The notes beneath the pieces were generated by a model. The model worked only from the letters and a program-made list of their open reading frames with translations, was not told the DNA's origin and did no database searches. This document shows, piece by piece, positions 1 through 8,454 of a stretch of 64,000 bases of DNA. This stretch comes from Bacteriovorax sp. BAL6_X (GTDB lineage Bacteria; Bdellovibrionota; Bacteriovoracia; Bacteriovoracales; Bacteriovoracaceae): assembly GCF_000443995.1 (NCBI RefSeq), contig NZ_AUMC01000010.1, positions 806,001-870,000 of the forward strand. The letters run 5' to 3'. Within the stretch, counting starts at the first letter, position 1; every line of letters begins with the position of its first letter. The position numbers were made by a program, and so were the translations under genes.

Positions 1-107
1 AAAAATGGCGTGAGCGCATTGTTAAATAAGCATCCGCAGTATCTTGCGTAAGCAAGATATGATGTGGTGCTAGCTCACTAATACTTTAGCTAGAAAATTA
101 TATTCAA

Positions 108-133
108 CAAGCCTGCATTTATGCAGGCTTTGT
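108..133 (+). terminator. Probable intrinsic terminator of the upstream gene
   Basis: AGCCTGC (110-116) pairs with GCAGGCT (123-129) around a six-base loop, followed by a short T-rich run (TTTGTTGT). It lies just beyond both possible stop codons of a gene entering from the left. Confidence 0.55.
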
Positions 134-167
134 TGTCTCTGGAGCAATGGGAAGGGCTGCGTTATAC

Positions 168-189
168 TCAAATAGCTTCAGCTATTTGA
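168..189. repeat. 22-base near-perfect palindrome
   Basis: TCAAATAGCT and AGCTATTTGA are perfect 10-base inverted arms separated by TC. There is no T tract after it. It lies between the terminator and the promoter of the next gene, so it could be a REP-like palindromic unit or an operator. Confidence 0.55.
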
Positions 190-282
190 TGTTTCCTCAG
201 CGCAGAATACCCCAAAATGTTCCCCAAATAGACACTGTTTAAGATATATACGAGCTAACTCCCCAGAAATACATTAGATAAT

Positions 283-298
283 TGGCACACAAAGTGCA
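283..298 (+). promoter_or_regulatory. Candidate sigma-54 (-24/-12) promoter
   Basis: TGGCACACAAAGTGCA matches the RpoN consensus TGGCACG-N4-TTGCW at the GG (-24) and GC (-12) elements, with the required ten bases between them. Transcription would begin near 309, giving a leader of about 15 bases that holds the Shine-Dalgarno of the gene at 324. No enhancer-binding protein gene is visible nearby. Confidence 0.5.
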
Positions 299-323
299 TC
301 TCTATAGGTATAGAGGGGAAAAT

Positions 324-845
324 ATGAAAACACTTATCAAATCAATTTTAGTTCTATTTGTTGCACTTAACTCATTTGCTTACCAGCAAATCTTTGCAAC
401 TTCTGGTGATTTAAAAATTAGAACTAAGTACTATGGTGATCAAGATATTAGATCAATTAGAGTTTTCGGTGATACTGTAAGTGCTTATTCAAAAGATCCA
501 AATAGTAGAGATTATAATGATGTTCTTTTTAAAATTACAAAAGAATATGCACAGTACAAGGAGTTCCTATTTGATATTCTAGAAAAGGGTGATTTCGTTA
601 TCCTTCCTAATAAAACAGGTAAGATTGAAGATTTAGAGATTATCTATAATGGTAAAAAATATAGCTTTATTGAGGCGGCGCTTTTCTTAAATAGAAAAGA
701 TCTTTGCGGCCTAGGAATGGAGTGTCCAACAAGTAATGCTGCTATAAATGATGGAAGAAGAACAACTGCGCCAGGTACGCAAGGGCCACTAAGAAGAGCA
801 GACGCTAGAAAAGTTGATTACATGACAAGAGTAAATATCTTCTAA
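324..845 (+). CDS. Small exported protein of unknown function
   Basis: I do not recognise this 173-residue protein. It begins with a lysine followed by a hydrophobic stretch and a small-residue region (MKTLIKSILVLFVALNSFA), a typical Sec signal peptide, so the mature protein is probably periplasmic or secreted. The mature part is charged and soluble-looking, with a Cys pair near the end (CGLGMEC) and a basic tail. An ATG at 282 is in frame, but the ATG at 324 is preceded by GAGGGGAA and starts the signal peptide, so it is preferred. A sigma-54-like promoter lies directly upstream. The gene stands alone, and the next gene converges from the other strand 12 bases downstream. Confidence 0.75.
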   Translation: MKTLIKSILVLFVALNSFAYQQIFATSGDLKIRTKYYGDQDIRSIRVFGDTVSAYSKDPNSRDYNDVLFKITKEYAQYKEFLFDILEKGDFVILPNKTGKIEDLEIIYNGKKYSFIEAALFLNRKDLCGLGMECPTSNAAINDGRRTTAPGTQGPLRRADARKVDYMTRVNIF

Positions 846-857
846 TACGAATAAAGG

Positions 858-1577
858 TTAAGATAGTTCTTCAGCAAGTTTATTAATATGGGCAAGCATT
901 CTTTCACGAGTCTTGTACATGAGATCCCCAATATCATCCATCGTCAATCCCTCAGTTGAAATCGGCTCAAGAGCTTCAATGATAACTTTTCCAGGCTTAA
1001 GTTTTCTTAGGTCAAATGACTTTTCATATTCAGAAAATACGACAGGATAAATTGGGAGCTGTCCTTGGATGGCAACAACAAATGGGCCCTTTTTAAATGG
1101 TAGAAGTCCACGTCCTTTAGAGCGAGTTCCTTCTGGCATAATCCATACATTACAATTATCTTCTTTAATTGTACGGGCCACCTCCGCCATCGCTCTCCAG
1201 GCCTTCTTTCGGTTGGTACGATTAATTAAAATATTGCCTGCCAAGTAATACATTTGGCCAAAGATAGGAATCCATACTAGAGACTGTTTTCCTAATGAAA
1301 CTGTTCGTCTTGGTAGTGCCGGCCCAACAAAGAAGATATCGAGGTTGGATTGATGGTTAGAAATAATTACTGAATTTCTAACGTCTTTGTGGTCTTTCTT
1401 TACCCTTGCATCAATTTTAAGATGTAAAAATAAACGAGTTAGCCACGAGTAATAGTTGGCGATAAGATAAGTATTTCCTCGATTCGCCGGACGCAACATA
1501 CAGATTGGAATCCAGATTAAAGTTCCAATAACTAAGAATAATCCTGCTGTGAATAGACGAAAATACATTAAAAGCAT
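858..1577 (-). CDS. plsC: 1-acyl-sn-glycerol-3-phosphate acyltransferase (PlsC family)
   Basis: This is a membrane-bound acyltransferase that adds the second acyl chain to lysophosphatidic acid, giving phosphatidic acid for phospholipid synthesis. The 239 residues are the usual length. An N-terminal hydrophobic segment (about residues 8-28) anchors it. The catalytic H-X4-D motif is in NHQSNLD (74-80), and the phosphate-binding motif is PEGTRS (148-153). The start at 1577 has only a weak ribosome site, and a second ATG three codons later is equally possible. It is the last gene of a leftward run, about 75 bases after the transporter gene. The family call is secure; substrate preference cannot be read from the sequence. 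Confidence 0.92.
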   Translation of the reverse strand: MLLMYFRLFTAGLFLVIGTLIWIPICMLRPANRGNTYLIANYYSWLTRLFLHLKIDARVKKDHKDVRNSVIISNHQSNLDIFFVGPALPRRTVSLGKQSLVWIPIFGQMYYLAGNILINRTNRKKAWRAMAEVARTIKEDNCNVWIMPEGTRSKGRGLLPFKKGPFVVAIQGQLPIYPVVFSEYEKSFDLRKLKPGKVIIEALEPISTEGLTMDDIGDLMYKTRERMLAHINKLAEELS

Positions 1578-1653
1578 TTCTACTTTATAGCATAGGAATT
1601 ATCTGTGTCAGACTATAAAATTAAAGTGTATTAACGCTATTTATAAGTAACTG

Positions 1654-2100
1654 TTAAAACAGTGTGATTAATAGAACAGAGCCAATTGCCATAAGAATTC
1701 CAAGTCCCTTTGGCACAGTTAACGAGATATTTTCAACAAATATATCCCATAGGACACTTGTCACCATTTGGGCCGCAATTAGGCCTACTGTTGTTTTAAC
1801 GGCACCAAGCTCATAGATTCCAAGAGGCAGTCCAACAACGAATAAGAATCCAAAGAAGCCAGGGATGACATACCACCACTTAAATTGGAACTCTTTTAAG
1901 CGAACAAACTCAGGAAAGAGTTCAGGGTTGTGCTTAACGAAAAAGAAGAAGCCAGTACATACAACAAGAGTAACAAAATTTCCAAGAAGGGCCATCCATG
2001 TAAGGCCAATATCATTTGTCATTAATCGATTGAGGGCACCCTGAAGAATCCCAATACAACCAATAAATAGGGGAACGATTATCGCTAGGTTACTTGTCAT
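1654..2100 (-). CDS. DMT-superfamily membrane protein, YdcZ/DUF606 type
   Basis: A 148-residue integral membrane protein with about five hydrophobic helices, separated by a charged loop near the middle (KHNPELFPEF). The length, the opening with a small-residue-rich helix containing GALNRL, and the pattern with LVGNF-like and IAAQM-like stretches fit the DUF606 (YdcZ) half-size members of the drug/metabolite transporter superfamily. Such proteins usually act as pairs of small subunits; here only one copy is visible. The substrate is unknown. An AAGGATAAGAG sequence precedes the ATG, and the gene follows the methyltransferase after 13 bases, so the two are probably co-transcribed. Confidence 0.7.
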   Translation of the reverse strand: MTSNLAIIVPLFIGCIGILQGALNRLMTNDIGLTWMALLGNFVTLVVCTGFFFFVKHNPELFPEFVRLKEFQFKWWYVIPGFFGFLFVVGLPLGIYELGAVKTTVGLIAAQMVTSVLWDIFVENISLTVPKGLGILMAIGSVLLITLF

Positions 2101-2113
2101 CTACTCTTATCCT

Positions 2114-3331
2114 TTATTTCTTTAAAAGTGTTAATCCCTTAAGGTAGTCGCCTTCAATAAAGCCCTTGAGAGATGGACAATCACCAGTAAGTTTTAGAGA
2201 TCCTGTGATACTAATCTTACGGTTGCCAATATATTCTTTGATTTTATTTTCAAACTTCTTTCTTGTAATTGAATGAGTATTTAAAAAGATATGTGCCTTT
2301 CCACCCTTATTTAGAATCATATCAAATAGAGGAATCATATCTTTATACGCATCAATAGCTTTGGAAACTTTCTTTCCATCACTTGATGCACTTGGAGGGT
2401 CACAAATAATTAAATCAAACTTACGACCTTCTGATTTGAACTTTTCAAGTGCTTTAATTGTCGGCATACAAAGTGACTCATGATCCTCACTCATTTCATT
2501 AAGCACTAAATTTTCCTGTAACCAATCAAGGTACTTTTGTGAAAGATCTACACTTGTTACGTTTGTAGCGCCTTGCTTAAGGGCAAAGAGAGAGTAAGCT
2601 CCAGTATAGCTATAAAGGTTTAAAACACTTTTTTCATCAAAGTTGTCTTTTACACGGTCTCTAATGGCGGCCATGTCAGTGTATATACCAATATCATAGA
2701 ATTGATTAAGCTTTATCTGATACTTAACGCCAAACTCTTCTATAATGAAATTATCTTCTTTTAATTGTTTATTAGTAGCACAATAGAATTCTTTCTTGCG
2801 CTTAAGGTTTCTTTTTTGAACCCAAATCGTATCTTTAGGGTAGAAGTCTTTGACAATTTTTAGAACATCACTTTCAAAGTGGTTCCAAAAGTTTGCATAA
2901 AATTGAATTAAGATTCTATCCTTCAAACGTATAATAAATAATCCTGGTAAGTAATCCGACTCACCAAAAGCTAGGTAGTAGTTTTCTCGGTTGTCGATAT
3001 TTCCACGGGCCTCAAAACTTGCTTGCATACGCTCACGTAATTCAAAGTAAAACTCTTTTGGCCCTAGGTGTGAAGAGCCTTCACCAATCCTCCAAATTCT
3101 AGCAAGAACACTATCGTGAGTAGGATCATTAAGCATTACAACAAATTTCGCATCATCGTTCTTAACTTCATCAAGCTTAGCTGTAATAAAAGGAGATCCT
3201 TTTGGAAACTTTAGAGAATACTTATCTTTTGTAATCCAAGGATGGCCTTTGAAAATATATTTAACACTAGCAGGGTGTAGTTCTACCCTAGGTGTGCGAA
3301 TGCGTGGACGACCTGCGGTTTTCTTGTTCAT
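2114..3331 (-). CDS. Class I SAM-dependent rRNA methyltransferase, RlmI/RlmK-like
   Basis: A 405-residue protein with the layout of the RlmI (YccW) 23S rRNA m5C methyltransferases: an N-terminal PUA-like domain (about 15-100), an EEHUD-like middle part, and a C-terminal Rossmann methyltransferase. SAM motif I is VLNLYSYTGAYSLFA (236-250) and the catalytic-region motif IV is CDPPSAS (310-316). The family normally modifies a base in 23S rRNA; the exact target here is inferred only. The basic N-terminus (KKTAGRPRIRTPR) would aid RNA binding. It follows the small upstream gene after two bases, so these genes form an operon. Confidence 0.8.
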   Translation of the reverse strand: MNKKTAGRPRIRTPRVELHPASVKYIFKGHPWITKDKYSLKFPKGSPFITAKLDEVKNDDAKFVVMLNDPTHDSVLARIWRIGEGSSHLGPKEFYFELRERMQASFEARGNIDNRENYYLAFGESDYLPGLFIIRLKDRILIQFYANFWNHFESDVLKIVKDFYPKDTIWVQKRNLKRKKEFYCATNKQLKEDNFIIEEFGVKYQIKLNQFYDIGIYTDMAAIRDRVKDNFDEKSVLNLYSYTGAYSLFALKQGATNVTSVDLSQKYLDWLQENLVLNEMSEDHESLCMPTIKALEKFKSEGRKFDLIICDPPSASSDGKKVSKAIDAYKDMIPLFDMILNKGGKAHIFLNTHSITRKKFENKIKEYIGNRKISITGSLKLTGDCPSLKGFIEGDYLKGLTLLKK

Positions 3332-3333
3332 TG

Positions 3334-3624
3334 TTACTTTTCTTTTTCTATCTTAATACGATACTGAAGGTTGTTCTCTAGCAAGAGAAGAAGTTTATTT
3401 GTAATCTCAAAAGGATTTGAGAGTTCAAGAACGCCAAATTCTTGTAAGCGAAATTTCGTTTCAAGGTCCATATCACGGTATGGATCAAAATTTTGGCAAA
3501 AGAGTTGTAGCTCTTCTAGCAGCTCATCATTGAGATAGAAGTCAGGATGATTAATATCTTCTGATTGCTGTTTGATAGCATGCTTTTCATTTCGAATGTG
3601 AAATAACTCTTCTTTATTTTCCAT
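3334..3624 (-). CDS. Small acidic hypothetical protein
   Basis: I do not recognise this 96-residue soluble protein. It is rich in Glu, Leu and Asn, has no signal peptide or membrane segment, and looks mostly helical. It is the first gene of the leftward run (hypothetical, methyltransferase, transporter, plsC). Its start codon lies only about 50 bases from the start of the divergent membrane protein at 3677, so the two share a short promoter region. Its place directly before an rRNA methyltransferase gene suggests co-expression and no more. Confidence 0.55.
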   Translation of the reverse strand: MENKEELFHIRNEKHAIKQQSEDINHPDFYLNDELLEELQLFCQNFDPYRDMDLETKFRLQEFGVLELSNPFEITNKLLLLLENNLQYRIKIEKEK

Positions 3625-3676
3625 GGAATATTGTTATTTCAGATACATAGCGTTACGTCAAGATAGGAGGTCTATT

Positions 3677-4537
3677 TTGGCAATTTTATCTTTTATATCC
3701 ATCTCACTTATCGCTCTTTTCATCCCTGCTGAAAGAATAATTGAAAGGTTTAACTTATTGAAATTTCAAATGCGTTCAGAGTACCAAAGAGGTAAGGACT
3801 TATTAATTGAAGTATCCCAGCTTAATCTGATGGGAGATTTATCACAACTTTCAAAATATAAATTCTATGACTCACTAGTTTGTGAAATTGCTCAGATTGC
3901 AAAAGAATTTGGCGCTGCAACAAGTCGTACGCTTGCAAAAATGCGCCATGCTCTTTCAAATGATTTACAAATAGAGAAAAAGGTCTCAGGAACGATCAAT
4001 GAAACCCTATTTCAGTTTCTTATGGCCATGGGACTTACATTTGCTCTCAATATTTTTGCAACTAATATACTTGGGCTAAAGACTGATTACTTCTTTCTGG
4101 CCTTGGCCTTCCTCTATAATATGATTGGTGTAATTAGCTTCATTTTGTTGATCAAAAAACTAAAACATAAATTCCTCGCACCAATAAGTAAGATCTTAAA
4201 CTCCTACCTTGTCTTTAAGCTAATGTACGACGTTGGGACTCCCATCAATCAACTTATCCACCGTTCATCAATCAACTCAATTGTTGAGATGAACCAAAAC
4301 TTGGCAAAGGATTTATTTCGAAGACTCTCGGCCCTCATTGAGATGAAAAAGCATCAGGGAGCAGATATTTGTGAAGACCTTGAGTCAATTGAAATTAACT
4401 TGTGGGATGATTACCGAAGTGAAAATGAAGTATTTTTACAACGATTAAAGATATTCAAATTTGCGTGGCTTGTGATCTTCTTCTTTGTGCCTTATGTCGC
4501 AAACTTTTTCCGCTTAATAAGTCATTTAAATCTTTAA
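3677..4537 (+). CDS. Membrane protein, possibly a divergent TadB/TadC (T2SSF-like) component
   Basis: A 286-residue protein with one hydrophobic segment at the start, two adjacent ones in the middle, and one at the C-terminal end (FAWLVIFFFVPYVANFF). Between them lie amphipathic helical domains. This order (membrane anchor, cytoplasmic helices, paired helices, cytoplasmic helices, last helix) is that of T2SSF-domain proteins such as TadB and TadC. I see no diagnostic motif, so the assignment is tentative. An in-frame ATG at 3623 exists, but TTG at 3677 has AGGAGG at 3665-3670 six bases before it and is preferred. A Tad-like locus lies 3 kb away on the other strand and lacks an obvious TadB/TadC. 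Confidence 0.6.
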   Translation: MAILSFISISLIALFIPAERIIERFNLLKFQMRSEYQRGKDLLIEVSQLNLMGDLSQLSKYKFYDSLVCEIAQIAKEFGAATSRTLAKMRHALSNDLQIEKKVSGTINETLFQFLMAMGLTFALNIFATNILGLKTDYFFLALAFLYNMIGVISFILLIKKLKHKFLAPISKILNSYLVFKLMYDVGTPINQLIHRSSINSIVEMNQNLAKDLFRRLSALIEMKKHQGADICEDLESIEINLWDDYRSENEVFLQRLKIFKFAWLVIFFFVPYVANFFRLISHLNL

Positions 4538-4618
4538 GCTTATGAGCAGTTATAATTGATATTCTATCGTTTTGTAGGTACTTTATTTGGGTAATAAAAA
4601 AACAAATGGAGTCAGCTG

Positions 4619-6304
4619 ATGGCCTATCAAAATGATAAGCAAATTATTTATTCAATGAATCGTGTTGGAAAAGTTTATAAACAAAAGCACGTTCTAAAAA
4701 ATATCTCACTTTCTTATTTCTATGGAGCTAAGATCGGTGTCCTAGGTCTTAACGGTGCTGGTAAGTCAACACTTCTAAAGATTATGGCAGGGCTCGATCA
4801 AGACCACTTAGGTGAAACTCACTTAGCAAAGAACTATTCAGTTGGATACCTTGAGCAGGAGCCAAAACTAGATCCAGAGTTAACTGTTAGAGAAGTCGTG
4901 CAACAGGGTTGCCAAGAGACAGTTGATCTTCTTGCAAAATTTGATGAGATTTCTGCAAAATTTGCAGAACCTATGTCAGATGACGAAATGAATGACTTAT
5001 TAGATAAGCAGGCCAAGCTTCAAGATAAACTTGATGCAGCTGATGCTTGGACGCTTGATAATCAACTTGACCTTGCAATGGAAGCTTTAAATTGTCCTCC
5101 ATCAGAAGCTAAGTGTGGAAACCTTTCAGGTGGGGAAAAGAGAAGGGTAGCACTATGTCGTTTACTTCTTCAAAAACCAGATATTCTATTACTAGATGAG
5201 CCGACAAACCACCTTGATGCAGAGACTGTATGGTGGTTAGAAAGACACCTACAACAATATAAGGGAACGGTAATTGCTGTAACACACGACCGCTATTTCC
5301 TAGATAATGTTGCAGGATGGATTCTAGAACTTGACCGTGGACAAGGAATTCCTTTTGAAGGAAATTACACTGGTTGGCTAGAAACAAAAGCAAAGCGTTT
5401 AGCTCAAGAAGAAAAGACTGAGTCAAAGCGACAAAAGGCCATGAATGAAGAGCTTGAGTGGATTCGCTCCAACCCTAAGGCTCGTCAGGCGAAGTCAAAA
5501 GCTCGTATCAAAAATTATGAGGAAAGAGCAAAGATCTCAAGTGAGAAGAGAAATGAAACGAATGATCTTTTCATTCCTGCAGGACCTCGTCTTGGTAATA
5601 AGGTAATCGAAGCACATGGTGTTTCAAAAGCATTTGATGATAAATTACTTTATGAGAACTTAGAATTCTCTCTACCTCCTGGTGGGATCGTTGGTATTAT
5701 CGGTCCAAACGGTGCTGGTAAGACAACATTATTTAAAATGATTACTGGTCAAGAGCAGCCAACTTCAGGAACTTTTGATGTGGGTGATACTGTTAAACTT
5801 GCCTACGTTGATCAAGGACGTGATCTGGATCCAGATAAGACAATATATGATGTTGTTGCCGATGGAACTGAGTTCATCAATGTTGGTGGGCAAGAAGTAA
5901 ACTCTCGTGCCTATATCGCTAAATTCAACTTCTCTGGTGAAGACCAGAAGAAGAAAGTTTCTGAGCTTTCAGGTGGTGAGAGAAACCGTGTTCACCTTGC
6001 AAAGGTTCTTAAAGAAGGTGGGAATGTTCTCCTTTTAGATGAGCCGACAAACGACCTTGATGTAAATACGCTACAGGCCCTTGAAAAGGCCCTCGTTGAT
6101 TATGCTGGTTGTGCCGTTATTATTTCCCACGACCGTTTCTTCTTAGATCGTCTTGCTACGCATATCCTTGCCTTTGAAGGTGATGGTAAAGTTGTGTGGT
6201 TTGAAGGTAACTTTGATGAATATGAAGAAGATAAGAGAAAGCGTCTTGGTGATGCCGCTCTTAATCCTAAACGTTATACATACAAGAAGTTAACAAGAGA
6301 CTAG
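4619..6304 (+). CDS. ettA: Energy-dependent translational throttle protein EttA (ABC-F)
   Basis: A soluble tandem ABC ATPase of 561 residues, the normal EttA length. EttA binds the ribosomal E site and couples early elongation to the ATP/ADP ratio. Both nucleotide domains are intact: Walker A GLNGAGKST and GPNGAGKTT, signatures LSGGEKRR and LSGGERNR, Walker B LLLDEPTNHLD and LLLDEPTNDLD. The charged linker between them (LEWIRSNPKARQAKSKAR) is the P-site tRNA interaction motif region of ABC-F proteins. There is no membrane segment. The aspartokinase-like gene starts four bases after its stop, so both are probably translated from one message. Confidence 0.95.
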   Translation: MAYQNDKQIIYSMNRVGKVYKQKHVLKNISLSYFYGAKIGVLGLNGAGKSTLLKIMAGLDQDHLGETHLAKNYSVGYLEQEPKLDPELTVREVVQQGCQETVDLLAKFDEISAKFAEPMSDDEMNDLLDKQAKLQDKLDAADAWTLDNQLDLAMEALNCPPSEAKCGNLSGGEKRRVALCRLLLQKPDILLLDEPTNHLDAETVWWLERHLQQYKGTVIAVTHDRYFLDNVAGWILELDRGQGIPFEGNYTGWLETKAKRLAQEEKTESKRQKAMNEELEWIRSNPKARQAKSKARIKNYEERAKISSEKRNETNDLFIPAGPRLGNKVIEAHGVSKAFDDKLLYENLEFSLPPGGIVGIIGPNGAGKTTLFKMITGQEQPTSGTFDVGDTVKLAYVDQGRDLDPDKTIYDVVADGTEFINVGGQEVNSRAYIAKFNFSGEDQKKKVSELSGGERNRVHLAKVLKEGGNVLLLDEPTNDLDVNTLQALEKALVDYAGCAVIISHDRFFLDRLATHILAFEGDGKVVWFEGNFDEYEEDKRKRLGDAALNPKRYTYKKLTRD

Positions 6305-6308
6305 AAAC

Positions 6309-7349
6309 TTGAGAAGTGTATATAAATTTGGTGGCAGCTCTATTAAAAGTGCTGCTGCCATTAAGCAGATTGCAGACTTAATCCTAGTATGTCCAAATGA
6401 TGCACTCGTTGTACTATCTGCGACCTATAATTCAACTAACGAACTAGAATCAATTTATTTTAATGAAAACCCCGCTTCATTAGTTGAAGCTTTTTTTCAA
6501 AAGCATAGAGTAATCGTTGACGAACTAGAGCTTTCCGTTGATCTCTCTAGCTTTAAAAAAGAATTAATAGGTTATCTTGCACTTCCCAAATCAAGTGCCA
6601 CACTTGACTCTATCTACAGTATAGGAGAAAGAATCTCTACCTCGATTCTTGCAAGCTATCTTGAACAACAGGGAAGAGAGATCTTTCATGCTGATGCTCG
6701 TGATTATATTGTCACAAATCGAAACTTTAACGAGGCCAAGGTTCTCTTTAAGAACACGAAGGCAAATTGCAAAGAGTTAAATAAGCATGCTCTAATCATT
6801 ACTCAAGGATTTGTTGCACGAACAACTGATGGCCAGACGTCAACTCTTGGCCGTGAAGGATCTGATTACTCTGCTGCAATCTTTGCTTGGGCACTAGATG
6901 ATGTACAAGAACTTGTGATTTGGAAGGATGTAAAAGGGGTTTATGGACATGACCCTAAGGTTCTCAGTAATGCTCCGCTCATTCATAACCTTAGTTATCG
7001 CCAAACAAAGCTCCTAACTAATAAAGGAGCGAAGATACTTTTTCACAGAACGATGAATCCTTTGATTGAAGCTAATCTTCCGCTTATCGTAAAGAGTGTA
7101 TTTTATCCAAACGAGGCAGGTAGCTGTATTAGTGATGCCAAGGAAGATCACTTCTGTGCAATTTCTACTGAAGTAGATGAAGCCTCTCGAAACTTTATCA
7201 CTGTTTTCGGGCTTGCTCTTGAAGAGGCCAGCTTACTCGATAAGACTTTCCTATTAGACGAGAATAATGACGATTACTTTACGCTAGAAGTTGATCGCCA
7301 AGATCTTCGTGAGTGGATAGACCTTTTTGGTGATCAGTTATTTTCTTAG
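6309..7349 (+). CDS. lysC: Aspartokinase-family amino acid kinase
   Basis: Aspartokinase phosphorylates aspartate, the first step to lysine, threonine, methionine and diaminopimelate. The 346-residue protein begins with KFGGSS (residues 6-11; usually KFGGTS). It has the nucleotide and substrate region LGREGSDYSAA and IWKDVKGVYGHDPK, then GAKILFHRTMNP, all in family order. The kinase domain ends near residue 275. The roughly 70 remaining residues are too short for the usual two ACT domains, so feedback control may be reduced or different. The start codon is TTG. The last 71 bases overlap the convergent pilus ATPase gene. A homoserine-pathway role is likely but not proven. Confidence 0.8.
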   Translation: MRSVYKFGGSSIKSAAAIKQIADLILVCPNDALVVLSATYNSTNELESIYFNENPASLVEAFFQKHRVIVDELELSVDLSSFKKELIGYLALPKSSATLDSIYSIGERISTSILASYLEQQGREIFHADARDYIVTNRNFNEAKVLFKNTKANCKELNKHALIITQGFVARTTDGQTSTLGREGSDYSAAIFAWALDDVQELVIWKDVKGVYGHDPKVLSNAPLIHNLSYRQTKLLTNKGAKILFHRTMNPLIEANLPLIVKSVFYPNEAGSCISDAKEDHFCAISTEVDEASRNFITVFGLALEEASLLDKTFLLDENNDDYFTLEVDRQDLREWIDLFGDQLFS

Positions 7350-8445
7350 TTAATAAATAAAGTGTCGAATAAATTGGACGATCTGCTTCACTTCCGTGAA
7401 CTTCGATAATCTCCTTTATTTCTTTATTTTCAATAAAAACAACATGATCAACACTTTGACAAATAAGCCTAAGAATTTGATCGAAGTCTATTCCATTCTT
7501 GCTTTCTGAGAAAATTGAAAACAACGTTGTTAATCTCAGGAGTGTATCCTTTGCACTATTGGCGTGAATTGTACTCATCATTCCTTTGTGTCCAGTATTC
7601 ATGGCGAGTAAGAATGGAATAACTTCACTCGATCTAATTTCACCTAGAATGATTCTCTTGGGAGACATCCTTAGGGCATAGCTACAATAATCCTTTAGAC
7701 TTTTTCCTTCGCTTGGGTGTGATAAGAGGTGGGTTGAGTGAGAGATATCACCATCTATTTCTGCAACATCTTCTATGATGACATGATGTTCGCCTTCTTG
7801 GCACAATGATTTGCAAACCCTTAGAAAACTTGTTTTACCACTGGCCGTGGAACCAGCAATGACAATATTCTTGTGGTCTTCAATAAGTTGATTCATTAGC
7901 TTTTGTGCATTTATATCTGTTGTGAAGTTTGAAATTTTAAAAACCTCTTTTGAGTGAACTCGCAGAAATGCTTTTGCTTGTGACTTAGGCGAAAGACATG
8001 GGTGTGTAAGGCTGACACGAAGATCAACTTCAGTGCCACCAATTACTCGTGTATTTTTAAATGATGCAAATGGTGAATTAAAGTTCCAGTCGACACTAAG
8101 CTTTTGTGTTAGAAACACAAGGCTTAGAACAAAATCTTCATTACTTAGAAATTCAACTTTAAGATTTAGATTATCTTGTTTGTGAACTTCGATATCACTA
8201 GGTGAGTGAATAATGAACTCATTTGCTTCATATAGTTTTATAAGGTCGTCAATATAACTTTGATGATAAACCTTATTAAACCAATCTTTAATCTCTTCTA
8301 AATTTGAAATGTCATTGTCTTGTAAATTATTTCTTTCTAATGTCTCTTGAATAATTTCCTCAAAATTTAAATGAATAGTCTTTTTCGACTTTTCTGTTAG
8401 AAGAGTTTTAAATTCATTGAAGAAGTAATGATTAATTTGTGACAT
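7279..8445 (-). CDS. tadA: Type II/IV secretion ATPase, CpaF/TadA family
   Basis: A cytoplasmic hexameric ATPase that powers assembly of a Tad/Flp-type pilus. The 388-residue protein has a divergent N-terminal domain and a C-terminal RecA-like domain. Walker A is GSTASGKTS (198-206), the Asp box follows (VIIEDVAEI), the atypical Walker B is RIILGEIR (264-271), and the His box region is MMSTIHANSAKDTLLRL. TEVDLRVSLTHP before the ATPase core matches the CpaF-type arginine region. It lies nine bases after the secretin gene, so the two form an operon. Its last 71 bases run into the convergent aspartokinase gene. The family is clear; the subtype rests partly on context. Confidence 0.85.
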   Translation of the reverse strand: MSQINHYFFNEFKTLLTEKSKKTIHLNFEEIIQETLERNNLQDNDISNLEEIKDWFNKVYHQSYIDDLIKLYEANEFIIHSPSDIEVHKQDNLNLKVEFLSNEDFVLSLVFLTQKLSVDWNFNSPFASFKNTRVIGGTEVDLRVSLTHPCLSPKSQAKAFLRVHSKEVFKISNFTTDINAQKLMNQLIEDHKNIVIAGSTASGKTSFLRVCKSLCQEGEHHVIIEDVAEIDGDISHSTHLLSHPSEGKSLKDYCSYALRMSPKRIILGEIRSSEVIPFLLAMNTGHKGMMSTIHANSAKDTLLRLTTLFSIFSESKNGIDFDQILRLICQSVDHVVFIENKEIKEIIEVHGSEADRPIYSTLYLLTKKITDHQKGLSTHEDLGDQLLA

Positions 8446-8454
8446 ATATCTTTC

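Larger units (their letters stand above)
1..323. other. Non-coding stretch before the first complete gene
   Basis: The first 29 to 51 bases can be read as the end of an upstream gene in either of two frames (stops at 27-29 and 49-51), and nothing decides between them. A perfect 8-bp hairpin with a GTAA loop lies at 40-59. A terminator follows at 108-133, a 22-base palindrome at 168-189, and a sigma-54-like promoter at 283-298. No other gene is visible. Confidence 0.6.

Noticed and set aside
1-51. Partial coding region at the left edge
   Set aside because: Two frames end plausibly (27-29 and 49-51) and the window holds too few codons to choose, so no gene is called.
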